Assembly (NCBI RefSeq): GCF_014931375.1
Contig: NZ_CP063117.1
Span: 1,736,501 to 1,800,500 of the forward strand
Length of the DNA: 64,000 nucleotides
Reading direction: 5' to 3'
From: Haemophilus parainfluenzae
GTDB lineage: Bacteria; Pseudomonadota; Gammaproteobacteria; Enterobacterales; Pasteurellaceae
Part shown: positions 46,293-56,564 of the stretch, piece after piece
How positions within the stretch are numbered: the first letter of the stretch is position 1
Layout of the letters: the number at the start of each line of letters is the position of its first letter
Made by a program: the position numbers and the translations under genes
Notes under the pieces: model-generated
What the model was told of the DNA's origin: nothing
The model's database searches: none
What the model saw: the letters and a program-made list of their open reading frames with translations, nothing else

Positions 46293-47215
46293 TGAAAACA
46301 CATCACTTTTCGACCGCACTTTCAACTTCTCTTGGAAAGCCTAACCGCTTTCCAAGCCCCGCAAAACTCAATTTATTTCTCTATATAAACGGTAAACTGC
46401 CAAACGGCTACCACGAATTACAAACCCTTTTCCAATTTCTTGATTTCGGCGATTGGCTCACTATTGATATTTGCCAAGATAAACAAATCCGCATCTCTCC
46501 TGAAATTCCAGGCTTACCTCTAGAACAAAACTTAATCTATCGTGCAGCGACACTCCTACAAGAAAAAACAGGCTGTACACTCGGCGCAACAATTCATTTA
46601 GATAAAATTCTGCCAATGGGCGGTGGGATTGGCGGCGGCTCATCCAATGCCGCAACGACTTTGCTTGCTTTGAACTATTTATGGCAAACCCATCTATCCA
46701 TTGATGAACTTGCCGAACTTGGGCTAAAACTCGGGGCTGATGTGCCTATCTTCGTTCATGGCCAAGCCGCTTTTGCAGAAGGTGTGGGTGAAAAAATTCA
46801 ATACTGCAAACCACAAGAAAAATATTATGTGGTACTAAAACCTGAAACTGCGATTTCTACTGCTGTGGTCTTTAGTGATCACGATTTGCCTCGCAATACA
46901 GAAAAAAGATCCCTTGCCGAACTTTTGAATCAACCGTTTGCAAACGATTGCGAAAAAGTCGTGCGAACTCAATATCCTGAAGTTGAAAAAGTCCTACTAT
47001 GGTTGCTACAATATGCACCAGCCAGATTAACCGGAACCGGGGCTTGTGTTTTTGCTGAATTTGATGATGAAAAATCAGCACAAGCTGTTTTCCAACAAAA
47101 ACCGAAGGAATTTTTCGGCTTTGTTGCTAAAGGATTAAACGTTTCACCATTACATGCGATGTTGAAACAACTCTCGACCAACCAATCTATCTACACTCAA
47201 CCTGAGGTTATATAA
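46292..47215 (+). CDS. ispE: 4-diphosphocytidyl-2-C-methyl-D-erythritol kinase
   Basis: A GHMP kinase of 307 residues that phosphorylates CDP-methylerythritol in the non-mevalonate isoprenoid pathway. Landmarks are [20 protein letters not shown] at the start, the ATP loop [20 protein letters not shown] near residue 107 and [17 protein letters not shown] near the end. Compared with most homologues, the N-terminus carries about 20 extra residues encoded by an uptake signal region ([17 protein letters not shown]). The start overlaps the lolB stop. Confidence 0.96.
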   Translation: MKTHHFSTALSTSLGKPNRFPSPAKLNLFLYINGKLPNGYHELQTLFQFLDFGDWLTIDICQDKQIRISPEIPGLPLEQNLIYRAATLLQEKTGCTLGATIHLDKILPMGGGIGGGSSNAATTLLALNYLWQTHLSIDELAELGLKLGADVPIFVHGQAAFAEGVGEKIQYCKPQEKYYVVLKPETAISTAVVFSDHDLPRNTEKRSLAELLNQPFANDCEKVVRTQYPEVEKVLLWLLQYAPARLTGTGACVFAEFDDEKSAQAVFQQKPKEFFGFVAKGLNVSPLHAMLKQLSTNQSIYTQPEVI

Positions 47216-47216
47216 A

Positions 47217-48164
47217 ATGCCAGACATTAAACTCTTTGCTGGAAATGCTACCCCTGAGCTAGCGAAAAAGATTTCTGAACGTCTTTACATTTCATTAGGC
47301 GATGCCACTGTTGGACGCTTTAGCGATGGTGAAATCCAAGTGCAAATTAATGAAAATGTGCGTGGTGCAGACGTGTTTATTATTCAATCCACTTGTGCAC
47401 CAACGAATGACAACCTGATGGAATTGATTGTAATGGTTGATGCTTTACGTCGTGCATCTGCCGGCCGTATTACTGCCGTTGTTCCTTATTTTGGTTATGC
47501 TCGTCAAGATCGTCGTGTACGTTCTGCTCGTGTGCCAATCACTGCAAAGGTGGTAGCTGATTTACTTTCAACTGTAGGGATTGACCGTGTATTAACTTGT
47601 GACTTACACGCAGAGCAAATCCAAGGTTTCTTTGATGTACCAGTTGATAACGTATTCGGTTCACCGGTTTTACTTGATGATATCTTGAAGAAAACCGATC
47701 TTGTCAATCCTATCGTTGTTTCTCCAGATATCGGTGGTGTGGTTCGTGCACGTGCAGTCGCGAAATTATTAAATGATACAGAGATGGCGATTATCGATAA
47801 ACGTCGTCCACGCGCAAATGTATCACAAGTTATGCATATTATCGGGGATGTTGCAGATCGTGATTGTATCCTTGTGGATGATATGATTGATACAGGTGGT
47901 ACATTATGTAAAGCGGCTGAAGCATTAAAAGAACGCGGTGCAAAACGCGTATTTGCTTACGCAACCCACGCCGTATTCTCTGGCGCTGCAGCGCAACATT
48001 TAGCAAGCGATGCGATTGATGAAATCGTGGTAACGGATACTGTTCCACTTTCACCTGAAATGAAAGCGCTTGGTAAAGTGCGCGTGCTTACCCTTTCAAC
48101 GATGCTAGCTGAAGCAATTCGTCGTATCAGCAATGAAGAATCTATTTCAGCAATGTTTGAATAA
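47217..48164 (+). CDS. prs: ribose-phosphate pyrophosphokinase
   Basis: Makes phosphoribosyl pyrophosphate from ribose 5-phosphate and ATP, feeding purine, pyrimidine, histidine, tryptophan and NAD synthesis. The 315-residue protein has the flexible loop [20 protein letters not shown], the metal site [17 protein letters not shown] and the PRPP loop [20 protein letters not shown]. It follows ispE with one base between stop and start. A strong uptake-signal terminator follows. Confidence 0.97.
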   Translation: MPDIKLFAGNATPELAKKISERLYISLGDATVGRFSDGEIQVQINENVRGADVFIIQSTCAPTNDNLMELIVMVDALRRASAGRITAVVPYFGYARQDRRVRSARVPITAKVVADLLSTVGIDRVLTCDLHAEQIQGFFDVPVDNVFGSPVLLDDILKKTDLVNPIVVSPDIGGVVRARAVAKLLNDTEMAIIDKRRPRANVSQVMHIIGDVADRDCILVDDMIDTGGTLCKAAEALKERGAKRVFAYATHAVFSGAAAQHLASDAIDEIVVTDTVPLSPEMKALGKVRVLTLSTMLAEAIRRISNEESISAMFE

Positions 48165-48189
48165 TTCTTTCGCTTAGTATTCGTTTTAT

Positions 48190-48243
48190 AAAGTGCGGTC
48201 AGAAAATCCAGTGTTTTTTGACCGCACTTTTTTATGCTTAGAC
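48190..48243 (+). terminator. terminator of prs from facing uptake signals
   Basis: AAAGTGCGGTCA and TGACCGCACTTT pair across a 27-base interval and are followed by T residues. Confidence 0.8.
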
Positions 48244-48255
48244 TAAAAATAAGGC

Positions 48256-48350
48256 AAAAAAAGTGCCCCACTGGGGCACTACTCGGAAAGCAAAATAGAT
48301 GTCGGCTATTTAAAAATAGCACTTGTTTTTAGTGATTTAAGAATACGGCA
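48256..48350 (-). ncRNA. candidate CRP-activated small RNA
   Basis: No protein gene fits here, yet the minus strand has all parts of a short independent transcription unit. A CRP-type site (TGTGA-6-TCACG) is centred near 48393.5. TATAAA at 48362-48357 makes a -10 box, putting the start near 48350 with the CRP centre about 42-44 bases upstream, the class II spacing. An internal hairpin GCTATTTTTAAATAGC lies at 48320-48305. An 8-base-pair stem AGTGCCCC/GGGGCACT (48280-48262) is followed by seven T. The product would be about 95 bases. No known family was recognised. Confidence 0.55.
48262..48280 (-). terminator. intrinsic terminator of the candidate small RNA
   Basis: Eight-base-pair GC-rich stem with loop ACT (AGT on the transcript side) and a seven-base T-run on the minus strand. 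No gene on the minus strand other than the candidate ends here, because mdh has its own terminator at 48441. Confidence 0.8.
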
Positions 48351-48385
48351 AAGTCCTTTATATTGCAAATAGCAATGTTCAAATT

Positions 48386-48401
48386 TGTGAGCTAAATCAC
48401 G
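48386..48401. promoter_or_regulatory. CRP-like binding site
   Basis: TGTGAGCTAAATCACG differs from the palindromic consensus TGTGA-N6-TCACA at one outer base. It lies between convergent prs and mdh, so it does not serve either gene's promoter. It is correctly spaced for the small transcript at 48350. Confidence 0.65.
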
Positions 48402-48440
48402 CTTTTTCTTCACTTTTTTATGTTTAATCATTTTCGTATA

Positions 48441-48465
48441 AAAAAAGAGGAGCATACAGCTCCTC
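48441..48465 (-). terminator. terminator of mdh
   Basis: GAGGAGC/GCTCCTC stem with a five-base loop and six T on the minus strand, about 20 bases after the mdh stop. Confidence 0.9.
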
Positions 48466-48486
48466 TTCTCTAGAAATAGAATTAAA

Positions 48487-49422
48487 TTAACCGTTAATAA
48501 ATTTTTCGCCTAATTCAATATCTGCACGCAATGTTGGTAACATTGCTTCTAAAGCTTCTTGTTCAAATTTGCTTAAGGTACCGATTGGTAAAATTTCTTC
48601 TACACCTTCTTTACCTAAACGAACTGGTTGAGCGAAGAAACGTGCATATTTACCGTTACCTTCTACATAAGTACATTCAACCACAGTTTCGCCACTTAAG
48701 CCTTTCACTAATGAACGCGCAAAACGTGCTGCCGCTTGAGCCATAGAAAGTGTCGCAGAACCGCCACCCGCTTTTGCTTCAACCACTTCAGTACCTGCAT
48801 TTTGGATACGTTTTGTTAATGGTGCAATTTCCTCTTCTTTCCATTCAGCATATTGAACTTGTGAAAGTAATGGAAGAATGGTTACACCTGAGTGTCCACC
48901 AATAACGGGTACACTTGTACGAGAAACATTTAAGCCTTTTAATTCTGATACGAATGTTTCAGAACGTAACACGTCTAAAGTGGTGACACCGAATAATTTA
49001 CGTTTGTCATAAACACCCGCTTTTTTCAATACTTCTGCAGCAATCGCAACAGTCGTGTTCACAGGGTTGGTAATAATGCCTACACAAGCTTTTGGACATG
49101 TTTTTGCAACATGTTCAATTAAGTTACGCACGATACCCGCATTAATATTGAAAAGATCTGAACGATCCATACCCGGTTTACGTGCTACCCCTGCAGAAAT
49201 TAAAACGACATCAGCACCTTTAAGTGCAGGTGTTGGATCTTCTCCCGCAAAACCTTCCACTTTAACCGCTGTTGGAATATGACTCACATCTTTAGCCACA
49301 CCTGGTGTCACTGGTGCAATATCATAAAGTGCTAATTCACTTTCAGCGGGTAATTGTAATTTAAGTAATAAGGCTAATGCTTGACCAATACCGCCTGCTG
49401 CGCCTAATACTGCAACTTTCAT
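48487..49422 (-). CDS. mdh: malate dehydrogenase
   Basis: NAD-dependent malate dehydrogenase, 311 residues, interconverting malate and oxaloacetate. Landmarks are the Rossmann start [36 protein letters not shown] with substrate arginine, [20 protein letters not shown] and [16 protein letters not shown] with the catalytic histidine. The gene is divergent from argR, as in E. coli and H. influenzae. AGGAGTATTTT stands before its start. A terminator follows at 48441. Confidence 0.98.
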   Translation of the reverse strand: MKVAVLGAAGGIGQALALLLKLQLPAESELALYDIAPVTPGVAKDVSHIPTAVKVEGFAGEDPTPALKGADVVLISAGVARKPGMDRSDLFNINAGIVRNLIEHVAKTCPKACVGIITNPVNTTVAIAAEVLKKAGVYDKRKLFGVTTLDVLRSETFVSELKGLNVSRTSVPVIGGHSGVTILPLLSQVQYAEWKEEEIAPLTKRIQNAGTEVVEAKAGGGSATLSMAQAAARFARSLVKGLSGETVVECTYVEGNGKYARFFAQPVRLGKEGVEEILPIGTLSKFEQEALEAMLPTLRADIELGEKFING

Positions 49423-49559
49423 AAAATACTCCTCATGTATTAATTAATCCTAACTAGGTAGAATTTTAAAGTGTTAGTCATTAAATTACAAACAGAGAAA
49501 TTCAATAATGCGATCTAGCTCAAACTTTTCAAACGGCAAATTTATTTTAATTGCCTAAA

Positions 49560-49590
49560 ATGAATTTTTATGCAATTCTTATGCAAATTC
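49560..49590. promoter_or_regulatory. ARG-box-like sites upstream of argR
   Basis: TGAATTTTTATGCAA at 49561-49575 fits the ArgR operator consensus (TGAATwwwwATTCA) except near its end, and a weaker TGCAATTCTTATGCAA overlaps its right side. This suggests argR represses itself and perhaps affects mdh. Spacing is not the standard two-box layout, so the second site is uncertain. Confidence 0.5.
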
Positions 49591-49608
49591 CCCTATACGA
49601 GAATAACT

Positions 49609-50064
49609 ATGTCAGATCAATTAACTAAAGCATTTAAAGAACTGCTCAATCAAGAACGATTTGCTTCTCAAAGTGAAATTGTTGAAGCCTTAAAAAAACA
49701 AGGATTTCAAAGCATTAACCAGTCTAAAGTTTCACGCATGCTAAGTAAATTTGGCGCAGTTCGTGCAAGAAATACGAAAATGGAAATGGTGTATTGCTTG
49801 CCAAGTGAATTAAGTGTACCCGCTACTAGCAGCCCATTAAAAAATTTGGTTTTGGATATTGATCACAATGATTTCGTTATCGTCATTAAAACCTCTCCAG
49901 GCGCTGCACAGTTGATTGCTCGATTATTGGATTCCATTGGTAAACCCGAAGGTATTTTGGGCACGATTGCGGGGGATGACACCATTTTTGTGACACCAAC
50001 AAAAGACACAACAATTAAATCGCTTCTAGAGCAAATTCAAACGCTTTTTGAAAGCAGTCTATAA
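49609..50064 (+). CDS. argR: arginine repressor
   Basis: A 151-residue hexameric repressor and Xer cofactor. The winged helix-turn-helix is [20 protein letters not shown] followed by [18 protein letters not shown]; the C-terminal arginine-binding domain has [20 protein letters not shown] and [11 protein letters not shown]. Start set at [13 protein letters not shown]; an upstream frame of 13 codons lacks support. The stop overlaps the next start (TAATG). Confidence 0.97.
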   Translation: MSDQLTKAFKELLNQERFASQSEIVEALKKQGFQSINQSKVSRMLSKFGAVRARNTKMEMVYCLPSELSVPATSSPLKNLVLDIDHNDFVIVIKTSPGAAQLIARLLDSIGKPEGILGTIAGDDTIFVTPTKDTTIKSLLEQIQTLFESSL

Positions 50065-50948
50065 TGAATATCTTAGTAACCGGTGGAACGGGATTTGTTG
50101 GGAAACCTTTAGTTGAATCGCTACTTTTACGTGGTGATAGCGTTACAGTACTGACTCGCTCTATTGAAAAAGCCCAAGCTGTTTTTTCTGAAAAAACACC
50201 GCAATTTTTGACCGCACTTTCCACCCTCAAAAATTTTAATGCCTTTGATGCAGTTATTAATCTTGCCGGTGAGCCAATCTTCGATAAAAGATGGACAGTT
50301 CAACAAAAAGAGAAACTGCGTCATAGCCGCATTGATTTAACACAGCAGATTGTTCAACTTATTAACCAAAGTGAACATCCTCCAGTCTTGATTTCAGGTT
50401 CTGCAACCGGAATTTATGGAAACTGTGGTAACGAGCAGATCACTGAAAACACAAATCCAAGTACTCAATTTACCGCACAGCTTTGTATTGATTGGGAAAA
50501 TGCGGCAAAGCAAGCCAATACCAGAGTCTGTTTAGTGAGAACCGGATTAGTACTTTCTCTAAAAGGCGGGGCTTTTGCTAAAATTCTACCACTCTATCGC
50601 TTTGGGCTAGGCGGAAAATTAGGGAATGGTGAGCAATATTGGAGCTGGATCGCATTAGAGGATATGGTAGAAGGCCTTCTCTTTTTACTTGATCATAATA
50701 ATTGTGAAGGTCCATTTAATTTTACTGCGCCACATCCTGTTAAAAACAAAACCTTTAACCAATTATTAGGTAAAGCATTACATCGTCCTTGTTTTGCTCA
50801 AGTACCTCAATTTTTATTAACTACTATTCTAGGCGAGCGCGCTTGCATTCTTTTAGACAGCCAAAATGTCTATCCAAAACATTTACAGGATTGTGGGTTT
50901 ACATTCCAATACTCAGAATTAAGTGATTATTTCCATAATATACTTTAA
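50064..50948 (+). CDS. TIGR01777-family epimerase (YfcH-like)
   Basis: A 294-residue SDR-superfamily protein with the NAD(P) motif VTGGTGFVGKPLVESLL, then NLAGEPIFDKRWT, SGSATGIYGN with the catalytic-type tyrosine, and RTGLVLSLKGGAFAKILPLY. The family (YfcH, SDR39U1) is widely conserved, but its substrate is unknown. The start overlaps the argR stop, so it is coexpressed with the repressor. An uptake signal is embedded in the reading frame near 50206. Confidence 0.9.
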   Translation: MNILVTGGTGFVGKPLVESLLLRGDSVTVLTRSIEKAQAVFSEKTPQFLTALSTLKNFNAFDAVINLAGEPIFDKRWTVQQKEKLRHSRIDLTQQIVQLINQSEHPPVLISGSATGIYGNCGNEQITENTNPSTQFTAQLCIDWENAAKQANTRVCLVRTGLVLSLKGGAFAKILPLYRFGLGGKLGNGEQYWSWIALEDMVEGLLFLLDHNNCEGPFNFTAPHPVKNKTFNQLLGKALHRPCFAQVPQFLLTTILGERACILLDSQNVYPKHLQDCGFTFQYSELSDYFHNIL

Positions 50949-50954
50949 AAACAA

Positions 50955-50976
50955 AAGGCTGGTCAAAACCAGCCTT
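50955..50976. terminator. bidirectional terminator between yfcH-like gene and folC
   Basis: Nine-base-pair stem AAGGCTGGT/ACCAGCCTT around CAAA between the two convergent genes, with an A-rich left side and a T-rich right side. Confidence 0.85.
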
Positions 50977-50994
50977 CATTATTTTTCATATCTA

Positions 50995-52311
50995 TTATGC
51001 TAAATATTCTAAAAATTCCCCTACGGTGTGGAAAGATCCAAATACCAGCACAATGTCATCTTTATCCGCAGTTTTAACCGCTCTTTTCACCCCTTCAACA
51101 ACAGAATCTTCAGAAACACTTCTTGCTGATGGATAAACTGATGTTAATTTTGTATTTAAGTCATCACCCGATTGACCACGGTAACCGCCTAATGTGACAC
51201 AATGCCATTGGTCAATAACGGAAGTAAGTTGGGTAAACACCGACTCGGCATCTTTATCTTTTAACATTCCGCAAACGGCAATAATTCGACCTGATATTTG
51301 TGTCTTAAGTGCTGTCAATTTTTCGGCTAAATATTTTGCCGCATGAGGATTATGCCCAACATCAATGATCACTTTTGGCAACTGTGAATAAGGTACATTC
51401 AAGCGATCTGCCAATTTTTCTAGCTGATAACCTTTCAATTGTTGGAAACGACCAACTAATTCCACTTCAATTAATGAACGTTTAATGGTCTCAACAGAAA
51501 TATCAAAAGGCAGCTGTTCAACGGCAGCCAAAGCTGTTGCGGCATTAGCTAATGGAATTTGGCAAAACGGCAAATTTTCTAACCGCACTTTATTACTCTG
51601 CCACATCCAAGTTTGCTCATTAGCTTTAAACGACCAAGTGACATCTCGGCGTGAAACGAGACAATGTAATTTCTCCGCTTGTTCTAACATAGGTTGCGGA
51701 ACATTTGGTTCGCCGATTACAACCGGTTTATTCGCACGGAAAATCCCCGCTTTTTCAAAGCCAATTTCTTCGCGAGTTGACCCAAGAAAATCCGTATGAT
51801 CAATATCAATACTGGTGATAACCGCCAGATCATTATCGACAATATTGGTTGCATCTAAGCGTCCACCAAGCCCTACTTCTAAAATAACCACATCAAGCTT
51901 CGCTTGTTTAAATAAATGCAAAGCCGACAATGTGCTAAATTCAAAATAAGTGAGGGATTGCGTTTTACGCTTTTCGATGAAATCAAAAGAAGCAGTATGC
52001 ATTTCATCTGGCAAGTCTTGATTTTGAATACGAACACGTTCGTTATAACGCAATAAATGAGGGGAAGAATACACACCCACACGCAAACCGTGATTTAACA
52101 AAATAGTTTCAAGCAAACGACAAGTCGTGCCTTTACCATTTGTGCCCCCCACCGTGATCACATAAGGTGCGGGATTCAAAAGATCCAATTCTTCTGCCAC
52201 GGATTTAATACGCTCCAGCCCTAAATCAATAGCCTTAAAGTGACTATTTTCCAAATAAGAAAGCCACTCAGCGAGTGGCGAAGTGGCTTTTAAATTTATT
52301 GTATTACTCAT
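50995..52311 (-). CDS. folC: dihydrofolate synthase/folylpolyglutamate synthase
   Basis: A 438-residue Mur-ligase-like enzyme that joins dihydropteroate to glutamate and then extends the glutamate tail. The P-loop [15 protein letters not shown] lies near residue 54, then [14 protein letters not shown] and [11 protein letters not shown], and the C-terminal domain has [11 protein letters not shown]. The ATG overlaps the last codons of accD (ATGAGTAA), so the two are translationally coupled, as in E. coli. A TTG three codons upstream is less likely. Confidence 0.96.
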   Translation of the reverse strand: MSNTINLKATSPLAEWLSYLENSHFKAIDLGLERIKSVAEELDLLNPAPYVITVGGTNGKGTTCRLLETILLNHGLRVGVYSSPHLLRYNERVRIQNQDLPDEMHTASFDFIEKRKTQSLTYFEFSTLSALHLFKQAKLDVVILEVGLGGRLDATNIVDNDLAVITSIDIDHTDFLGSTREEIGFEKAGIFRANKPVVIGEPNVPQPMLEQAEKLHCLVSRRDVTWSFKANEQTWMWQSNKVRLENLPFCQIPLANAATALAAVEQLPFDISVETIKRSLIEVELVGRFQQLKGYQLEKLADRLNVPYSQLPKVIIDVGHNPHAAKYLAEKLTALKTQISGRIIAVCGMLKDKDAESVFTQLTSVIDQWHCVTLGGYRGQSGDDLNTKLTSVYPSARSVSEDSVVEGVKRAVKTADKDDIVLVFGSFHTVGEFLEYLA

Positions 52312-53194
52312 GTTCAACAACTTCTACTTCAACAAAAGGTGAAGGTTGATTGGTGAGTTTGCTCAAAAGGTTTCCAAGGGTTGAACGCATTTCTGAACGT
52401 TTCACAATCATATCAATCGCCCCTTTCTCGAGTAAGAATTCACTACGTTGGAAGCCTTCTGGTAATTTTTCACGTACGGTTTGTTCAATAACACGTGGGC
52501 CTGCAAAACCGATTAATGCTTTTGGTTCAGCAATGTTCACATCACCTAGCATCGCAAAACTTGCAGATACACCACCTAATGTCGGATCCGTTAATACGGA
52601 AATAAACGGCACACCTTTTTCACGCATTTTTGCTAATACTGCACTAGTTTTTGCCATTTGCATTAAGGAGAAAAGTGCTTCTTGCATACGTGCACCACCA
52701 CTTGCAGAGAAACAAACAAACGGACAATTTAATTCCATTGCTTTTTCTGCTGCTTTCACAAATTTTGCACCCACAACCGATCCCATTGAGCCACCCATGA
52801 AGCTAAAGTTTGAAGCAGCAACAACAATCGGCATATTGTAAAGTGTACCTGTCATTGTGATTAACGCATCTTTTTCGCCCGTTTCTTTTTGAGCTGCAGA
52901 AATACGATCTTTATATTTTTTTAAATCTTTAAATTTAAGAATATCTTTTGGTTCTAAATCAGCCGATAATTCTTGGCTTGACCCTTCATCTAACAAGGCT
53001 AAAAGGCGCTCACGAGCATCAATACGCATATGATGACCGCACTTTGGACAAACATACAAATTACGTTTTACTTCTTCACCGTAAAGAACTTGTTCACAAG
53101 AGGTACATTTTGTCCAAACCCCTTCTGGTACGTTAGCTTTACGTGATGCAGAGGAAGAGGTTCCTTTGCTAAAAATTCTATCAATCCAGCTCAT
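52304..53194 (-). CDS. accD: acetyl-CoA carboxylase carboxyltransferase beta subunit
   Basis: The 296-residue beta subunit of the carboxyltransferase that makes malonyl-CoA, the first step of fatty acid synthesis. The N-terminal C4 zinc ribbon is [20 protein letters not shown] followed by PKC; the crotonase-fold domain shows [20 protein letters not shown] and [20 protein letters not shown] with the oxyanion-hole glycines. The paired alpha subunit accA is not in the window. It is immediately followed by folC. Confidence 0.97.
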   Translation of the reverse strand: MSWIDRIFSKGTSSSASRKANVPEGVWTKCTSCEQVLYGEEVKRNLYVCPKCGHHMRIDARERLLALLDEGSSQELSADLEPKDILKFKDLKKYKDRISAAQKETGEKDALITMTGTLYNMPIVVAASNFSFMGGSMGSVVGAKFVKAAEKAMELNCPFVCFSASGGARMQEALFSLMQMAKTSAVLAKMREKGVPFISVLTDPTLGGVSASFAMLGDVNIAEPKALIGFAGPRVIEQTVREKLPEGFQRSEFLLEKGAIDMIVKRSEMRSTLGNLLSKLTNQPSPFVEVEVVEHE

Positions 53195-53259
53195 TTTTTA
53201 CCTTTTTTATTAACTAGAAAAGTTTGCGTATTTAATCATAATTTAGCGAAATTTGCTAG

Positions 53260-54054
53260 TCAGATGAGATTATCTTCTAAAAACAACGGTCCTAAATTTT
53301 TCTGTGGAATCGCAAATTTTTCAGGGTAAATGACATTGACTAAATATAAGCCTTCGGGTTTCGCTGTTGGAGCCGCTAATTTGCGATCTTTTTGCTCTAA
53401 CAACCATTTTATCCACTCAACAGGTTGATTGCTGGCACCAACTTCAATCAGGCTTCCCACAATGTTGCGTACCATATGATGTACAAAGGCATTGGCTTGA
53501 ATATCCACAATAATGTACTGCCCTTTTCGCACCACATTTAAATGATGCACATTTCGCCAAGGCGTATTCGATTGACATTGTGCCGCACGGAAAGAAGAAA
53601 AATCATTTTCGCCCAATAAAAACTGCCCAGCTTGGTGCATTTTCTTTTCGTCTAAATCTAAATGGCAATGGGTAATTCCTTCCGGCAAAATGGCTGAACG
53701 CAATTTATTACAATACAAAATATAACGATAGCGACGCGCGGTTGCCGAAAAACGGGCATGAAATTCATCATCCACCACTTTTGCCCAACTCACTGAAATA
53801 TCATCAGGCAAATTCGCATTGGTCCCAAATGCCCATGCTTTTTCAGGCCGAACCGCGGTAGTCTCAAAATGCACAACTTGTCCTGTGCCATGTACTCCAG
53901 AGTCTGTTCTGCCCGCACAAAACACTTCAATTTTTTCATTTGCCACGAAAGATAACGCTTTTTCTAATTCTTCTTGTACGCTACGCACTTTCTCTTGTCG
54001 CTGCCAGCCACAATACTGTTTTCCGTTATATTCAATGCCTAAGGCTATCTTCAT
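53260..54054 (-). CDS. truA: tRNA pseudouridine synthase A
   Basis: A 264-residue enzyme that makes pseudouridine at positions 38-40 of tRNA anticodon arms. The catalytic aspartate lies in [20 protein letters not shown] near residue 52. Other family segments are [30 protein letters not shown] and [19 protein letters not shown]. It is upstream of accD with 65 bases between, consistent with the common truA-accD-folC order. Confidence 0.97.
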   Translation of the reverse strand: MKIALGIEYNGKQYCGWQRQEKVRSVQEELEKALSFVANEKIEVFCAGRTDSGVHGTGQVVHFETTAVRPEKAWAFGTNANLPDDISVSWAKVVDDEFHARFSATARRYRYILYCNKLRSAILPEGITHCHLDLDEKKMHQAGQFLLGENDFSSFRAAQCQSNTPWRNVHHLNVVRKGQYIIVDIQANAFVHHMVRNIVGSLIEVGASNQPVEWIKWLLEQKDRKLAAPTAKPEGLYLVNVIYPEKFAIPQKNLGPLFLEDNLI

Positions 54055-54106
54055 TGGAAAATACTCCTAAAATGATTTCAAATTTGACCGCACTTTGCCC
54101 AAAAAG

Positions 54107-54139
54107 AAAAAACACCAATAACTCATCATTATTGGTGTT
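54107..54139 (-). terminator. terminator of rplY
   Basis: Eleven-base-pair stem AACACCAATAA/TTATTGGTGTT with a seven-base loop followed on the minus strand by T residues, directly after rplY. Confidence 0.9.
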
Positions 54140-54157
54140 CTTATCACAAGCTAAAAA

Positions 54158-54445
54158 TTAAGCACGTTTGAAGTCAATGTGAACCAATTTTGGTTTGAAT
54201 GGGTGACGTTGCATTGCTTGAACTTTCACTGCAACTTCTTTACCTTCAACCACTAAAGTGATTACATCGCTATAGAAAGAATCGTGAGCTTGTGCGTTGT
54301 TTAATTCATCGTGATTTAAGATGATTGAAACAGGTGCTTCGCTGCCACCATAAATGATTGCAGGGATTTGACCGTTGTGACGCAGGCGGCGGCTCGCACC
54401 CTTACCTTGCGCTTGACGAACTTCAGCGTTAAATTTAAATGCCAT
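54158..54445 (-). CDS. rplY: 50S ribosomal protein L25
   Basis: The short, 95-residue form of L25 that binds 5S rRNA, as in E. coli. The start reads [20 protein letters not shown], then [33 protein letters not shown] and [16 protein letters not shown] at the end. It lacks the C-terminal CTC extension of longer bacterial L25 proteins. The gene is monocistronic with its own strong terminator. Confidence 0.97.
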   Translation of the reverse strand: MAFKFNAEVRQAQGKGASRRLRHNGQIPAIIYGGSEAPVSIILNHDELNNAQAHDSFYSDVITLVVEGKEVAVKVQAMQRHPFKPKLVHIDFKRA

Positions 54446-54671
54446 TTTAATGTTCTCTTGATTAAAAGTTTAAAATAAAAAATTGCAGGCGACCCAGCAA
54501 TTTTCCTAAATTTGCTCAAAGACAAACTTTGAGAGCGACGGATTATAAAATATTCAGCCCCACAATGCAAATTTACACAGCAATTTTTTTCTAGGCTTTT
54601 CAAGGCAAAGCGATTAAAATAAGCCCCAATTTTTAATTAATTTTAACTAACTGATTGTAAGTGGGTTTCAA

Positions 54672-55277
54672 ATGGAATTTCTTATCAGCTTTTTTACCGA
54701 TTACGGTTATTGGGCGGTGCTATTTGTTCTTATTATTTGTGGTTTTGGTATACCTATTCCAGAAGATATCACACTTGTATCCGGCGGTGTAATCGCTGGC
54801 CTCTATCCTGAAAGCGTCAATTCCCACTTAATGTTAGTCGTGAGTATGATTGGCGTACTTGCCGGCGATTCAACCATGTACTGGCTTGGTCGCATTTACG
54901 GAACGCGTATTTTACGTTTCCGCCCAATGCGTAAAATCATCACATTAGAACGCCTCAAAATGGTGCGTGAAAAATTTGCCCAATACGGCAACCGTGTTTT
55001 ATTTGTGGCTCGTTTCCTTCCAGGATTACGCGCACCAATTTATATGGTTTCAGGCATCACCCGCCGTGTCAGCTACACTCGCTTTGTATTCATTGATTTC
55101 TGTGCCGCGATTATTTCTGTGCCAATTTGGGTTTACCTTGGCGAATTTGGTGCGAAAAACTTAGATTGGTTACACGAGCAAATTAAAAAAGGCCAACTCG
55201 TGATTTATATCCTGATCGGTGTTTTAGCTCTGTACCTATTTTGGAAATGGAAAAAAGCGAAGAAACAGGCTAAATAA
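54672..55277 (+). CDS. DedA-family membrane protein
   Basis: A 201-residue inner-membrane protein of the DedA/SNARE-associated family, some members of which flip undecaprenyl phosphate or phospholipid and support membrane homeostasis. The signature is ICGFGIPIPEDITLVSGGVI, then FVARFLPGLRAPIYMVSGIT with the conserved arginine, and a C-terminal helix ending in a lysine-rich tail. It is closest in layout to E. coli YqjA/YghB-type or YohD-type proteins; I cannot assign which. Confidence 0.9.
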   Translation: MEFLISFFTDYGYWAVLFVLIICGFGIPIPEDITLVSGGVIAGLYPESVNSHLMLVVSMIGVLAGDSTMYWLGRIYGTRILRFRPMRKIITLERLKMVREKFAQYGNRVLFVARFLPGLRAPIYMVSGITRRVSYTRFVFIDFCAAIISVPIWVYLGEFGAKNLDWLHEQIKKGQLVIYILIGVLALYLFWKWKKAKKQAK

Positions 55278-55326
55278 TTTCCTATAAAGTGCGGTCAAAA
55301 TTTTATAAATTTTCGTCAATAAAAAA

Positions 55327-55356
55327 ACGCTTAATAATTTTATTAAGCGTTTTTTG
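55327..55356 (+). terminator. terminator of the dedA-family gene
   Basis: Ten-base-pair stem ACGCTTAATA/TATTAAGCGT with a four-base loop and six T, about 50 bases after the stop; the A-run on the left could let it act in the other direction too. Confidence 0.85.
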
Positions 55357-55422
55357 TTTCTCTAAACGATTCTATTAACCTCTCACAAATACCTTGTCTA
55401 TCTTTTAATATATTTTTCTGAG

Positions 55423-55761
55423 TTAATTATTATGAAAATCATTGTCAAAGGAACTTCCAAAATCACTATTAAAAGGACTTCCTAAATCATGAAAAGATGT
55501 ATCAATAGAGCTATTAAAATCTGTTCCGATAGGATTACCTAATACATCTACACCACCGTAAGAAGGGAGTCCTGTAGCTGGATTTATTTCAATAGTATCC
55601 AGTAATTCATTTTTTTGATCACCCACCAATTCTACTTCATTTTTGTGGTTAAATTCATCAAAACTCTTGGCCTCAGAGGGATAGTGAATAAATGGATTAG
55701 ATACTGTTTCTTCTGATTCACTTAATATATTTTTAAAAAAATCATAAAATTTTTTTATCAC
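55423..55761 (-). CDS. small acidic protein of unknown function
   Basis: A 112-residue soluble protein, acidic and without signal peptide or helices in the membrane. Its core TIEINPATGLPSYGGVDVLG followed by NPIGTD resembles the INPATGLPM-GG-DVxGNPxG segment seen in various short bacterial proteins without known role. The tail is a run of DFNSSIDTSFHDLGSPFNSD followed by FGSSFDNDFH, a low-complexity F-S/D-D repeat. GAGGAG precedes the start. AT-rich with no operon partner, so likely an accessory gene. Confidence 0.65.
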   Translation of the reverse strand: MIKKFYDFFKNILSESEETVSNPFIHYPSEAKSFDEFNHKNEVELVGDQKNELLDTIEINPATGLPSYGGVDVLGNPIGTDFNSSIDTSFHDLGSPFNSDFGSSFDNDFHNN

Positions 55762-55898
55762 ATTATTCTCCTCGTATATCCTATAGTAGTATTTTTTACG
55801 ATTATTCGTATGTTCATCTATCTCATAATCATTACTTGATTTGAATCAGATTTTATCATGGGAGTCGCTTTTAAGGCTCTCTTTATTAACAACTAAAC

Positions 55899-56519
55899 TC
55901 AAATAATCAAATTTCTTCCCTTCAAATACCGTTCCACCGTATCCACAATCGCTTGTGTTTGCGGATCGATTTCAATATTCACTAAATCGCTAATTTGTCG
56001 TTTACCGATAAGTGTTCGGTGTAAGGTTTCAGGAATTAAATTCACGCAGAATTCATCGTCTTTCACTTCACCAATAGTAAGACTGATGCCGTCAATCGCA
56101 ATAAATCCTTTTGTTAGAATATATTTCATCACGTCTTTATTGGGCAATTTAAACCAAACCTGACGATTGTTTTCGCTTTCGATAATTTGTGAAACGCTTG
56201 CTGTACAATAAACGTGACCAGATAAAATATGCCCGCCAATTTCAGCCCCCATTTGCATTGCGCGTTCGATATTGACAAAATCCCCTGCTTTTAAACTGCC
56301 GAGATTCGTGATGCGCAAGGTTTCCTGCATTAAGTCAAAGCTCACAAGATCATCATGAATGTCAGTCACGGTTAAGCATACACCGTTATTCGCTACTGAT
56401 GCGCCGATTTCTAAGCCTTTTCGCATTTCAGCTGGTAATTTTACGATCTGTGTTCTAAAATTATCACTGTCTTTAATTTCATGAATTTGGGCGATGCCCT
56501 GTACAATACCCGTAAACAT
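55899..56519 (-). CDS. ribE: riboflavin synthase alpha chain
   Basis: A 206-residue trimeric enzyme that makes riboflavin from two molecules of 6,7-dimethyl-8-ribityllumazine. The two lumazine-binding domains repeat the pattern: [12 protein letters not shown] ... [16 protein letters not shown] in the first and [17 protein letters not shown] ... [15 protein letters not shown] in the second. The start MFTGIVQG is the family start; the frame is open 29 codons further up, but those belong to the promoter region shared with norM. No FMN riboswitch was seen upstream. Confidence 0.96.
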   Translation of the reverse strand: MFTGIVQGIAQIHEIKDSDNFRTQIVKLPAEMRKGLEIGASVANNGVCLTVTDIHDDLVSFDLMQETLRITNLGSLKAGDFVNIERAMQMGAEIGGHILSGHVYCTASVSQIIESENNRQVWFKLPNKDVMKYILTKGFIAIDGISLTIGEVKDDEFCVNLIPETLHRTLIGKRQISDLVNIEIDPQTQAIVDTVERYLKGRNLII

Positions 56520-56564
56520 TATTATTCCTTTATTAAAAATTTTTCCAATATTATAGCAAAATTT

